A DNA stretch of 64,000 nucleotides from Thermoleophilia bacterium (GCA_041393415.1 JAWKKE010000008.1:1-64000); one strand, 5' to 3'; shown: positions 27,813-36,933, counted from the stretch's first letter. The notes: a model not told the origin generated them from the letters alone. Numbers and translations are program-made.

Positions 27813-29202
27813 GCGTCGCCACCTCGAGCTCGGAGATGTCGCCGATCATGAAGAAGTCCATCGGCGAGCGATCCATGAACTCGTCGCCGAGAATGCGCTC
27901 GCAGCCGGCAAGTGTGTCCTCGAGCTCGACGAGGCGGCCGGGCTGACCGATGAACGCCTCCGAACTGAAGAACGGCTGCGTGAGAAAGCGCTCCAACTGT
28001 CGCGCGCGAGCGACCGTGCGCCGATCCTTCTCGGAAAGCTCCTCGAGGCCCAACATGGCGATGATGTCTTTGAGCTCCTCGTACTCGGCCAGTGCCTGTC
28101 GGACGGCTCGGGCCACGTCGTAGTGGCGATCGCCGACGACGGTGGGCGTGAGCATCTTCGAGGTCGTGAGCAACGGGTCGATCGCCGGATAGAGCCCCTG
28201 ACTGGCGCGCTTGCGCGAGAGCACGACCGTCGCCGAGAGGTGCGAGAACGTGTGCGTCGCGGCCGGGTCGGTGAAATCGTCCGCCGGCACGTACACCGCC
28301 TGGATCGACGTAATCGCGTTGCCTTCGGTGCTCGAGATACGCTCCTCGAGCTCGGCCAGCTCGGTGCCCAAGGTCGGCTGGTAGCCGACACGCGAGGGAA
28401 TGCGGCCCAGCAGGCCCGAGACCTCCGAGCCCGCCTGAACGAAGCGGAAGATGTTGTCGATGAGCACGAGCACGTCTTGATGAGCATCGTCGCGAAAGTA
28501 CTCTGCGATCGTCATCGCCGCGTGCCCCACCCGAAAGCGCACCGCCGACGACTCGTTCATCTGGCCGAAGACGAGCACCGTCTTGTCGAGCACACCGGTC
28601 TGCTGCATCTCGCGGTAGAGCTCCTCGGCTTCGCGGCAGCGCTCGCCGATGCCGCAGAAGAGACTCACACCCTCGTACTTGGCGGCCATGTTGTGGATCA
28701 TCTCGGTGATCAGCACCGTCTTGCCGACGCCGGCGCCACCGAAGAGGCCGGTCTTGCCGCCACGCTCGAGCGGACTCAGCAGATCGATCGCTTTGATGCC
28801 GGTGGCGAAGATGTCTGACTCGACTCGCCGCCGGCTGAGCGCGACCGGCGGCTGATGAATCGACCGCCGTTCGGCCGCCTCCGGCGGCGCCTGGCGGTCG
28901 AGCGGCTCGCCGAACATATTGAGCATCCGCCCGATGAGCGCCCTGCCCACCGGCACCTCGATGGGGCCGCCGGTGGCGACGACAGGCATCCCCAGACTGA
29001 GACCGCCGAGTGGATTGAAGACGAGGCCGCGGACGGTCTGCGGGCCGGTGAGGGAGGCGACCTCGATGATGATCTCGCCGTCGTCGCCGGCACGCAGCAT
29101 CTCGTTGATCTTGGGCAGGCGGCCCAAGAACTGCACGTCGACGATGCTCCCCCGAACGGCGACGATCGTGCCGTTACGATCTTGCTCCGCAGCGTTCTGC
29201 AT
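27805..29202 (-). CDS. atpD: N-ATPase F1 beta subunit
   Basis: 465-residue catalytic subunit with P-loop GGAGVGKT, the catalytic-glutamate region (GIGERCREAEELY), VLVLIDNIFRF, and SRVGYQPTLGTELAELEERI. First gene of the nine-gene operon, which itself is an N-type trait, since standard F-ATPase operons place beta near the end. The promoter should lie in the 98 bp before it; a short GCCCGC/GCGGGC hairpin is seen there. Confidence 0.95.
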   Translation of the reverse strand: MQNAAEQDRNGTIVAVRGSIVDVQFLGRLPKINEMLRAGDDGEIIIEVASLTGPQTVRGLVFNPLGGLSLGMPVVATGGPIEVPVGRALIGRMLNMFGEPLDRQAPPEAAERRSIHQPPVALSRRRVESDIFATGIKAIDLLSPLERGGKTGLFGGAGVGKTVLITEMIHNMAAKYEGVSLFCGIGERCREAEELYREMQQTGVLDKTVLVFGQMNESSAVRFRVGHAAMTIAEYFRDDAHQDVLVLIDNIFRFVQAGSEVSGLLGRIPSRVGYQPTLGTELAELEERISSTEGNAITSIQAVYVPADDFTDPAATHTFSHLSATVVLSRKRASQGLYPAIDPLLTTSKMLTPTVVGDRHYDVARAVRQALAEYEELKDIIAMLGLEELSEKDRRTVARARQLERFLTQPFFSSEAFIGQPGRLVELEDTLAGCERILGDEFMDRSPMDFFMIGDISELEVATHA

Positions 29203-29300
29203 CGGCCACCCGACTCGGCGCCCGCATTGCGGGCGGCGCTCCCCCGGCTACTGGCTCAATCGTACCGTAGGCAACGGAAGCTTGCAGGGAAGGGCCGTCA

Positions 29301-30239
29301 TCACGGCGGCGGAGGCGGCGGCGGAATGTACTCCTCGTCCGGCGGCGGCGCGTAGCCCTGATCTGACGGCGGCGCGCCGCCTCCGGTCGACGGCGGTGGC
29401 GGCGCAGAGCCGCCGGCGCCTGGCGATGCAGCGGTAGGGCCGGGCGACAGGATCCAGCCGGGTTGCGCCGGCGGCGGGGCCAGCAGCGACGGCTCGAAAG
29501 TGAACGGCGGGTAGCGGTCGATGAGCCCCATGGCGTACGCCGACACACGAGTCCGCCAACGAGTGATGCCGACCACAAGGTCGAAGAGGCCTCGCGGGTA
29601 ATTGGCGGTGAACAGAATGATCCACTGCACGACGATCCAGATGAAGAAGGCAACGAGCCCCAGGATCGCGAGCACGATCCAGTGCGGTATCGCGGCGATA
29701 TTGCGCAGAACAAGCGTGCCCGGCCCCGAACTCAGCGTGTTGAACACGGAGCCCGTCGACGACCCGTCCGTGCCGCCGGAAGCGCTCGATGTGCCGACCC
29801 CCGAATCACGCAAGAGCCAAACCATGAGGCCCAGCAGCACGACGCCGAAGAGGACCTGCACCAGGACCGTGAACACTGCGTAGATACGGCTGCTGCGTAG
29901 CGGACGCTCCGCCGCGATGTCGATCGGATAGCTGTCGTCGGCGGAGAGCGAGAACGGTGGGTAGCGGTCGGTGAGCGAAGAGGCAAACGCCAGGACACGC
30001 GTATTCCAGCGCATCACTCCCAGGATGAAGCGGAACATCCCGTCCGGATACGTGCCCGTGATCACCACCACTATCTGTGCCACAAACGCCACCACGGCCT
30101 GGGCGATGCCCAGAAAGGCGAGGACGATCGCATGCGGGATGAGCGCGATGAGCTTGATCCACAAGATGGTGAGCGCCGCCCATCCGCGTGAGCTCCGCTC
30201 CGGATACTCGGCCCGTAGATCGACAGGGTAATCGGTCAT
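29301..30239 (-). CDS. DUF4389 membrane protein, duplicated domain
   Basis: 312 residues made of two similar halves, each beginning with YPVDLRAEYPERSSR or YPIDIAAERPLRSSR and each ending in a RYPPF motif (TDRYPPFSL, IDRYPPFTF), with paired membrane helices between. This matches DUF4389 proteins. The C-terminal 70 residues are low-complexity Pro/Gly with Tyr. Function unknown. It is just upstream of atpD on the same strand; 98 nt separate them, so co-transcription is possible. Confidence 0.82.
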   Translation of the reverse strand: MTDYPVDLRAEYPERSSRGWAALTILWIKLIALIPHAIVLAFLGIAQAVVAFVAQIVVVITGTYPDGMFRFILGVMRWNTRVLAFASSLTDRYPPFSLSADDSYPIDIAAERPLRSSRIYAVFTVLVQVLFGVVLLGLMVWLLRDSGVGTSSASGGTDGSSTGSVFNTLSSGPGTLVLRNIAAIPHWIVLAILGLVAFFIWIVVQWIILFTANYPRGLFDLVVGITRWRTRVSAYAMGLIDRYPPFTFEPSLLAPPPAQPGWILSPGPTAASPGAGGSAPPPPSTGGGAPPSDQGYAPPPDEEYIPPPPPPP

Positions 30240-30433
30240 CGCACTCCTTCCACCAGCGCGTCCGGCGTCGACATCGGTGCGTTCTCTGTCGTCATGCCCG
30301 CTTTCCTAGACAAATATCCACCGTATATCCGGCCTATCAACCGTCAAGCACACCCACTCACGCCCCGATACTCCAAACACTACGGGCCTGCGACCGCACG
30401 GCGGTTGCGAGAGAGAGAAAGAGAGGGACTCAC

Positions 30434-30529
30434 ATGCCGCACGTCCTCGGACGACATTCACGACTCGCGTCGGTCGCGTCGCTCGTCGTGGCGTTCGTCC
30501 TGATATCGGGCGCCGGCCGCAAGTGGTAG
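30434..30529 (+). CDS. Micro-ORF 1, 31-residue hydrophobic peptide
   Basis: ATG with GAGAGGGA upstream opens a 31-residue frame: basic start (MPHVLGRHSR), hydrophobic core (LASVASLVVAFVLIS) and the ending SGAGRKW. It looks like a secretion signal or single-helix membrane peptide. The second micro-ORF 52 nt downstream carries GGAGFKW after its own hydrophobic core, so the two appear related. Expression is not proven; the case rests on the ribosome binding site, the shared motif and the conserved-looking gene neighbourhood. Confidence 0.55.
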   Translation: MPHVLGRHSRLASVASLVVAFVLISGAGRKW

Positions 30530-30581
30530 CACGGCGCCCCGCTGACGACCGACCGAGCTTCGCCTCAGGAGGCACACTCAG

Positions 30582-30713
30582 ATGAAGTCCACTGTCTACA
30601 AGTACACCATCGGCATCTCGGCGATCCTCGCCCTGGCGCTCGCCGGCGGCGCCGGCTTCAAATGGGCCGGATTCGTGACCATCGCTTGGGACTACGTCGG
30701 GCAGATCTTCTAG
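30582..30713 (+). CDS. Micro-ORF 2, 43-residue hydrophobic peptide
   Basis: ATG at 30582 follows CAGGAGGCACACTCAG, a strong ribosome binding site. The peptide has a basic N-terminus (MKSTVYKYT), a hydrophobic segment (IGISAILALALAGGAG), then FKWAGFVTIAWDYVGQIF, an aromatic-rich tail. The GAG-x-KW motif is shared with micro-ORF 1. A hairpin follows, then DUF5317 and a membrane HD-GYP/GGDEF protein on the same strand. Could be an exported signal peptide or a small membrane subunit of that system; both are inference. Confidence 0.65.
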   Translation: MKSTVYKYTIGISAILALALAGGAGFKWAGFVTIAWDYVGQIF

Positions 30714-30728
30714 AACCGACCGATCTTG

Positions 30729-30762
30729 GGCCGAGCGGAGGCGATCCCGCCGCCGCTCGGCC
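30729..30762 (+). terminator. Hairpin between micro-ORFs and DUF5317
   Basis: Ten-bp stem (GGCCGAGCGG with CCGCTCGGCC) around a 14-nt loop, 15 nt after micro-ORF 2 and 27 nt before DUF5317. With no T-run it may attenuate readthrough, giving more peptide than receptor, or act as a stabilising or processing element. Confidence 0.45.
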
Positions 30763-30789
30763 GTCTCCAACGGGACGACAGGGGATACG

Positions 30790-31341
30790 ATGCTGGTGCT
30801 GCTCACAGCGCTTCTCGCCGGGATCCTCGGCGGCTACGCCGCCGGCGGTCGCCTGCGCCACCTCGATTCCCTGCGCTTCTCTCGCGCCTGGCTTGTCGTG
30901 CTGGCTCTGCTGCTGCAGGTTGTCGCCTTCTCACCGCTCGCGACGACGCTCGGTGAGTCTGTCGGCGTCGCCCTGCACATCGCGTCGTATGTCCTGCTCG
31001 CCGTCTTCGTGCTCCTCAACCGCAACTCATGGGGCGTCGTCGTCGCGGGTCTCGGCATGGGTCTCAACATGGTCGCGATTACGCTGAACGGCGGCTACAT
31101 GCCGGCGAGCCCAACAGCTCTCAAATATGCCGGTGTCGCCTACGCCGGCGAGACCAGCAACAACTCCGGCGTGATCACCGAGAGCACACATCTCGCCTTC
31201 CTCGGCGACATATTCGCAACGCCGTCCTGGCTGCCGGCGGCCAATGTCTTCAGCATCGGCGACGTGCTGATCGTCGTCGGCGTCGCCCTGGTGATCGCTT
31301 GTGCCATGCGCCGCCCCACGGCGGTCGAGGCGGCAACATGA
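30790..31341 (+). CDS. DUF5317 membrane protein
   Basis: 183 residues with five or six hydrophobic segments and the family marks LLAGILGGYAAGGRL, LNMVAITLNGGYMPAS and LGDIFATPSWLPAANVFSIGDVLI. DUF5317 genes are commonly seen near HD-GYP proteins; here one follows 43 nt later. No known function. The tail is short and cytoplasmic or exposed (ACAMRRPTAVEAAT). Confidence 0.82.
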   Translation: MLVLLTALLAGILGGYAAGGRLRHLDSLRFSRAWLVVLALLLQVVAFSPLATTLGESVGVALHIASYVLLAVFVLLNRNSWGVVVAGLGMGLNMVAITLNGGYMPASPTALKYAGVAYAGETSNNSGVITESTHLAFLGDIFATPSWLPAANVFSIGDVLIVVGVALVIACAMRRPTAVEAAT

Positions 31342-31384
31342 AGCCCTCGCGCTCCCATTCCCGGAGCGCCGGACCGCCACTCTC

Positions 31385-34198
31385 ATGAAGCAGTCTCGCC
31401 GTCCGCTCCGCATCTACATCGCCTCCCTGTGGGCGGTCGGGGCCGCCGTCTTTGCCTGGGCGCTGCCGATCGCCCCCCGAGCCGGCCTGCTCGACTTGCG
31501 CATCTTCCTCACCCTCGCCGCCCTCTCGGAGTGGTGGTACGTGTCGACCAGCAAAGAGAGCGGCATGTCGCTCTCTTTCACCGTGCACTTCGCCGCGGCC
31601 GTGCTCTTTGGGCCAGCGTTCGCGATGCTCATTGCCGTATGCGGGTTGCTCATCACCGATGGCCTCATCCGCCACGTTCCTCACGTGCGCACGGCCTTCA
31701 ACGTGCCTCAGATGGCAATCTCCGTCGGCGTCTGCGGCGTCCTGTACGAGGCGCTGAAGGCACCCGGCCCGCTCGACTTCGTCGCCGACGCCCCGGCACT
31801 GGCCCTCGCCGCGCTGGCCTATCTCGTCGTCAACGACACACTCGTAGCCGGCGTCCTCGGACTCACCGGACGCTCGTTCTTCCAGGAGTGGCGCCTCTCG
31901 GCTCGCGACATCATGCTGCCCTACGTGTCGATGGCGCCTCTCGGAGCGCTGGTTGCATATACATATCAGGCAACGCCGTGGGCGCTCGTGCTCTTCCTGC
32001 CGCTCATCCTCGTCATCTACAACGGCTTCAAGCTCTTCGTCTCTCTGCAGCGCGAGACCGACGACGCTCTGGTGGCTCTGGCGGATTCCATCGACCGCCG
32101 CGACCACTACACGTATCAGCACTCCATGCACGTGGCGGAGTACGTGGATCTGATCGCGCACGAACTCAAGCTGCCGCCGCGAGAGATCGACCTCATCGTC
32201 GCCGCCGCGCGCGTGCACGACCTGGGCAAGATCGGCACCGACAATCGCGTGCTGCTCAAACCGTCGTCACTCACGGCAGAGGAACGCGACACGATCCAGC
32301 AGCACGTCATCGACGGCGCCGAACTGGCGGGCAAGTTCAGCATGTTCAACCGCGGACGCCTGTTCATCCGCCATCACCACGAGCGCTGGGACGGCACCGG
32401 GTATCCAGATGGGCTAGCGGCCGAGGCGATCCCGCTCGGGGCACGCCTCATCGGCGTCGCCGACGCCTACGAGTCAATGACCTCCGATCGCCCGTACCGC
32501 AAGGCGCTCTCGCCGGACGAGGCGATCGCCGAGCTGCGGTACTGCGCGGGAACCCAGTTCGACCCTCGAGTCGTTCAGGCGCTGGCGCAGGCCCTGGCGA
32601 GCCAGGGCATCGAGACCTCGGCCGCCCCCGCCATCAGCGAGCAGATCCAACCCTGGCAACCGAAGGACATCGTCACGGAACTCGCCCACGGCCGCGATCA
32701 GGCACAGCTCTGGGCAGCGGCCGTACTCACGCTCACACAGGCTCTGGACGTACCGAACTGCGACCTCTACCAACGCGACGCGTCCGGCGAGCTCACGTGC
32801 GTCGCCGGATTGCGCGAAGGCGCCTGGTTCGCGGAGTTCCTCGGGCACGCGCCGGTTACGGGAGGGCGCGCGATCGACCGTGAAGCGGTGACCTCGCGCG
32901 CGCCCGTCCTCGTCTCTACACCAAAGGACGCGCGGCTCAGCGAGGCCGAGCGCGACGAGATGGCGCGTTGGCGCGCGACCAGCAAGGCGATCGTGCCCAT
33001 GATTGTGCGCGAGCGCATCGTCGGCCTCGCCGACATGAGCGAGACCAGAGACGGCCGCCAGATCTCGGTCGATCAAGCCGCGGCGGCCTTCTCGCTCTGT
33101 CAGCTCATCGCGACCGCAGTGCTCGACGCCAAGGTCATCGAGGATCAGCGTGCGCAGGCCCGCCGGCTGGCGACACTCCTCGAGTCGAGCCGCGCGGTCG
33201 CCAGCGCCAAAGGCTCCGGTGAAGCTCTGGCGGTAATCGCCCGCAAGGCGCTCGAACTGTTCGACATCACCTGCTGCGTCGCCGCCGAATACGACTGGGA
33301 CCTCGACGCGCTGGTCCCCCGCGCCATCGCCGGTCACACCAACGCCAGTTGCGCGAGCCTCGGGGAGCCACTCCGGCTCAGCGAGCGTCCCGACGAGGGC
33401 AACGTCTTGGCTTCAGGCGTCGCACGACTGGCGTGCGTCTCCGACCCCGATCTCGACCCGGCGAAGAGGTCGAGAATGGAGGTGTGGAACGAGAAGAGCT
33501 GCCTCACCGTGCCCATGACTTCCGCCGACGGCGCCAAGGGCCTGCTCACGCTCTGGGACGCAAGGCGGGAACGTCACTACAACGCAGAAGAGCTCGCCCT
33601 CGCCAGCTCGCTCGCCGAGCTGGCGGGCGAGACGGTGCGCGGAGCAGCTCGCCTGCGCCGTCTCCAGGGCCTGAGCGAGACCGATTCCCTCACGGGTCTC
33701 GCCAACCGGCGCAAAATCCACGATCTGCTGTTGGCGACGCACGCGCAGGCGGAGCGATACGGCTCACGCTTCAGCATCGCGATGCTCGACGTAGACAGCT
33801 TCAAACATCTCAACGACACCCACGGACATCCGGCGGGCGACGCCGCCCTGCGCCAGATCGCCCGCCTCCTCAAGGAGCAGACCCGCGCCGCCGACTTCGT
33901 CGGGCGCTACGGCGGCGACGAGTTCCTCCTCGTGCTGCCGGAGACTTCGCCCGCCGAAGCGATTGCCCAGGGCGAGAACCTGCGCGCGGCGCTCGCCATG
34001 CGCCCGTACGTCACCGTCGCCGGCGAGATCATCCCGATCCACGTGAGTATCGGCGTCGCTGGGTATCCCGAGACGGCGGGCGGGCCCGAAGACGTGATCG
34101 CCGCGGCCGACGCCGGCCTCTACGCCGCCAAGCGCTGCGGCGGCGACGCAGTAACCGCCGCGGCGGCGATCGAGACGGCGTCAGACACTGCCGCCTGA
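31385..34198 (+). CDS. Membrane HD-GYP phosphodiesterase with GAF and GGDEF domains
   Basis: 937 residues. An N-terminal MASE-like region of seven or so membrane helices runs to about residue 220. HD-GYP follows, with the HD pair at H278-D279 and HHERWDGTGYPDG near 331-345; the metal ligands look complete, so cyclic-di-GMP hydrolysis is plausible. Two GAF-like regions occupy about 400-560 and 590-760. The GGDEF domain has an intact GGDEF at 843-847, so diguanylate cyclase activity is also plausible. The protein can thus in principle make and break cyclic-di-GMP. The ATG at 31385 follows the DUF5317 stop by 43 nt. Its 3' end overlaps the convergent glycerate kinase gene by 18 bp. Confidence 0.9.
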   Translation: MKQSRRPLRIYIASLWAVGAAVFAWALPIAPRAGLLDLRIFLTLAALSEWWYVSTSKESGMSLSFTVHFAAAVLFGPAFAMLIAVCGLLITDGLIRHVPHVRTAFNVPQMAISVGVCGVLYEALKAPGPLDFVADAPALALAALAYLVVNDTLVAGVLGLTGRSFFQEWRLSARDIMLPYVSMAPLGALVAYTYQATPWALVLFLPLILVIYNGFKLFVSLQRETDDALVALADSIDRRDHYTYQHSMHVAEYVDLIAHELKLPPREIDLIVAAARVHDLGKIGTDNRVLLKPSSLTAEERDTIQQHVIDGAELAGKFSMFNRGRLFIRHHHERWDGTGYPDGLAAEAIPLGARLIGVADAYESMTSDRPYRKALSPDEAIAELRYCAGTQFDPRVVQALAQALASQGIETSAAPAISEQIQPWQPKDIVTELAHGRDQAQLWAAAVLTLTQALDVPNCDLYQRDASGELTCVAGLREGAWFAEFLGHAPVTGGRAIDREAVTSRAPVLVSTPKDARLSEAERDEMARWRATSKAIVPMIVRERIVGLADMSETRDGRQISVDQAAAAFSLCQLIATAVLDAKVIEDQRAQARRLATLLESSRAVASAKGSGEALAVIARKALELFDITCCVAAEYDWDLDALVPRAIAGHTNASCASLGEPLRLSERPDEGNVLASGVARLACVSDPDLDPAKRSRMEVWNEKSCLTVPMTSADGAKGLLTLWDARRERHYNAEELALASSLAELAGETVRGAARLRRLQGLSETDSLTGLANRRKIHDLLLATHAQAERYGSRFSIAMLDVDSFKHLNDTHGHPAGDAALRQIARLLKEQTRAADFVGRYGGDEFLLVLPETSPAEAIAQGENLRAALAMRPYVTVAGEIIPIHVSIGVAGYPETAGGPEDVIAAADAGLYAAKRCGGDAVTAAAAIETASDTAA

Positions 34199-35521
34199 TC
34201 CTACGCCGCCGGCAGGCAGTCGGCACGGCTGCACGAGAATCGCGCGGAAGTCGTTGACATTTGTGCGTGTGGGGCCGGTGATGAGGAGGCTGCCGGCGGC
34301 CGTGAATACGCCGTAGGCGTCGTTCGCGGCCAGAGCAGCCGCAGGATCCACTCCGGCGGCGCGCGCTCGAGCCAGCGTCTCGGGCGCGACGAGCGCACCG
34401 GCGTTGTCTTCCGTCCCGTCTATCCCGTCGGTGTCGGCGGCGAGCGCGTAGATCCCCGGCTCGCCGCGCAACGCCAGCGCGAGTCCGAGAAGATACTCCG
34501 TATTGCGACCGCCGCGGCCGGCGCCGCTCACGGTCACCGTCGTCTCGCCGCCCGAGAGGATCACGCACGGACGAGCGGCGGCGCCCTCTGCCGCCATTCC
34601 CGTGGCGCCGGCGCGGGCAAGCGCGGCGTGCGCCGCACCGAGCTCCCGCGCCTCGCCCTGAAGATTGTCGCCGAGCACGATCGGGGCCACACCGGCCGTC
34701 CGCGCCGCATCCGCCGCAGCGGCCAGCGCATCGCCCGCCGTCGCCAGCACGACGATCTCGTCGCGAGCGAATGCAGCATCGCCCGGCTTCGGCGTCTCGT
34801 CGCACTCGCCCTCAGCGCGGGAGGCCGCCGTCCGGACGTAGCCGACAGCGGCGGCCGGCTCCTCGATGCCGTAGCGCGCGAGGATCGCCGCCGCCTCGGC
34901 GTACGTCGTCGCGTCCGGCACCGTCGGTCCGGACGCGATCACCGAGGGATCGTCGCCGGGCACATCCGAGATCGCGTACGTCACCACACGCGCGGGATGA
35001 GCGGCCACCGCAAGCCTCCCCCCTTTGACCAGCGAGAGGTGCTTGCGCACACAGTTCATCTCGGCGATCGTGGCGCCGCTGCGCAGGAGTGCGCGGCCGA
35101 GACCCTGCGCGTCGGCAAGCGAGATACCCGGTAGCGGTAGCTCAAGGAGCGCCGAACCGCCACCCGAGAGCAGGCAGACGACGAGATCGTCCCGCCCCAG
35201 ACTCTCGACGAGGGCGAGCATACGAGCGCTGGCACGCAGGCCGGCCGCATCCGGCAGCGGATGTGCGGCCTCCACCACTTCGATGCACGCGCACGGCTCG
35301 CCGTGCCCGTAGCGCGTGATCACAAGGCCCTCGACGGGCCCGGTCCACGCGCGTTCGACGGCGAGCGCCATACGCGCCGCCGCCTTGCCGGCGCCGATCA
35401 CGACCGTACGCCCGGAACGCGGCGGCGGTGGCAGCTTCTCCGGCAGAAGCGCCAGCGGATCCGCGGCCGCCACCGCTGCGTCGAAGAGGCGGCGCAAGAA
35501 TGCACCTGGGTCAATCGACAT
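34181..35521 (-). CDS. Glycerate 2-kinase, MOFRL family
   Basis: 446 residues with N-terminal VVIGAGKAAARMA, the central LLSGGGSALLELP loop, NCVRKHLSLVKGGRLA, ISDVPGDDPSVIASGPT, and the C-terminal MOFRL signature (ILSGGETTVTV, GRGGRNTEYLLGLA, DTDGIDGT). Family members phosphorylate D-glycerate to 2-phosphoglycerate using ATP. Start taken at ATG 35521; a GTG directly before it is possible. Its stop overlaps the convergent HD-GYP/GGDEF gene, so there is no terminator space between them. Confidence 0.9.
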   Translation of the reverse strand: MSIDPGAFLRRLFDAAVAAADPLALLPEKLPPPPRSGRTVVIGAGKAAARMALAVERAWTGPVEGLVITRYGHGEPCACIEVVEAAHPLPDAAGLRASARMLALVESLGRDDLVVCLLSGGGSALLELPLPGISLADAQGLGRALLRSGATIAEMNCVRKHLSLVKGGRLAVAAHPARVVTYAISDVPGDDPSVIASGPTVPDATTYAEAAAILARYGIEEPAAAVGYVRTAASRAEGECDETPKPGDAAFARDEIVVLATAGDALAAAADAARTAGVAPIVLGDNLQGEARELGAAHAALARAGATGMAAEGAAARPCVILSGGETTVTVSGAGRGGRNTEYLLGLALALRGEPGIYALAADTDGIDGTEDNAGALVAPETLARARAAGVDPAAALAANDAYGVFTAAGSLLITGPTRTNVNDFRAILVQPCRLPAGGVGSGGSV

Positions 35522-35684
35522 CACGCGCGATCACCACCGCGGTCGCATCTCTGAGCCTTCCTTCTAGCTAGCGACTGACGCCACGACATCCGCACAAGCC
35601 CCATGTTCTCACGGAACCCGCGTCACAAATGATGAGCGCGCGCACTTGCCCTGCCGACGACCTCGGAAGAAGTACAATCCCTCC

Positions 35685-36343
35685 GTGCTGTACCCCGACC
35701 TCTGGCACGCATTCACCCACGCCGAGTGCTGTCTCGGCGCTGATCGGCTCGACTACCCCGAGTGGCACCTCGGCAGGGCGCGCTACGCCCTTTGGGCAAT
35801 CGACGCCGAGATCTTCGCCGTGGCCAAGCGCCTGGAGGACTGGCGAGGGCGACTGCGTGACTTTCTGGTCGCGCCCTACGACCGCCGAGCGCACGTCACC
35901 GTGGCGGTGTGCGGCTTCCCGTGCGTCGCAGGCCGGGCGACACGCGAGCCGGCAGCGAACAACGTCGTACCGCGCGTTTGACATCCTTCGCGGCACCGTC
36001 GCGAAGGCATAAGAGTCGATATCCGCTTGCGGTCCCCGCCTGCGCATCAGGCCTCAGCAGCTGCTCGACGTTTCGAAGTCAGAGCAGGGCGACGCTGCGC
36101 TGCCTCCATCGCTGATTGCGCGGCACCATCTTCAACGGCGATTTCACCTTTACCTGTTGCCGCCTGCCGCGCTTTCCGATCGACATCTGCAGCGACACGC
36201 GCCTCCTGCCGCTGATGACGCGCGAGGCCGAGAATGCCGAGCCCATCATGCTGCGCGTCGGCGCCGTCGGCCTCTACTCCTACGACACCGCTCACATCGG
36301 TTCGCCGCTCCGCCTCGACCGTCGCGTTACGCTAACGGGCTGA
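35685..36343 (+). pseudogene. Degraded 2H phosphoesterase / 2'-5' RNA ligase-like gene
   Basis: An N-terminal segment (from the GTG at 35685: HAFTHAECCLG, VAPYDRRAHVTVAVCGFPC) and a C-terminal segment (about 36116-36343: EPIMLRVGAVGLYSYDTAHIG) look like the two ends of one protein in the 2H phosphoesterase superfamily; AHVTVAV is the expected H-x-T motif. Between them no single frame stays open and the second H-x-T motif is not found. Together with flanks, about 900 bp (35522-36462) holds no intact gene. Family assignment is tentative. Confidence 0.45.
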
Positions 36344-36462
36344 GCGCGCCGACGCCGTCCTGAGGGTCGGCGAACGACAAGCCGGGTAATGACGTTCTGA
36401 CGCGTGCATCCTCCGGCGCGAGCATCGTGCTGCGCGACACCAACACCTGTGGGAGGCAAACG

Positions 36463-36933
36463 ATGGAAGCGCCAGAGCAGATCCGGCCCCGGCAGCTCGC
36501 CGACTACCTCGAGGTACTCACCAAAGCCGTCTTTCAGTCCGGCATCTCGTGGCGCGTGATCGCGGCCAAGTGGGACGGCTTCCGCGCCGCGTTCGCGCAC
36601 TTCGACCCGGAGACGGTCGCCGCCTTCGGCGACGATGACGTCGAGCGCCTGATGAGCGACCAGAGCATCGTGCGCAACCGGCGCAAGATCGAGGCGACGA
36701 TCCGCAACGCGCAGATCCTGCTCGACCTGGATCGCGAGTATGGCGGCTTCCGCGCCTACCTGCGTTCGCACCCCAGCTTCGACGAGACGGTCGCCGACCT
36801 GCGCGGCAACTTCGGCTTTCTCGGCGACACCGGCGCCTACTTCTTTCTCTACGTGGTCGGTGAGCCGGTGCCGTCGCACGAGGAGTGGATGGCCGCGCAC
36901 CCGCCGCGAACGCGGCCGACGAAGCGACACTAG
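36463..36933 (+). CDS. DNA-3-methyladenine glycosylase I-like protein (Tag-like)
   Basis: 156 residues. Marks include YLEVLTKAVFQSGISWRVIAAKWDGFRAAFAHFDP, VERLMSDQSIVRNRRKIEATIRNA and DTGAYFFLYVVGE, as in the methyladenine glycosylase family. It is shorter than Escherichia coli Tag (187 residues) and lacks the N- and C-terminal Cys/His zinc ligands, so catalytic status is uncertain. ATG at 36463 follows GGGAGGC. The MBL hydrolase starts 42 nt later, probably in the same transcript. Confidence 0.75.
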   Translation: MEAPEQIRPRQLADYLEVLTKAVFQSGISWRVIAAKWDGFRAAFAHFDPETVAAFGDDDVERLMSDQSIVRNRRKIEATIRNAQILLDLDREYGGFRAYLRSHPSFDETVADLRGNFGFLGDTGAYFFLYVVGEPVPSHEEWMAAHPPRTRPTKRH

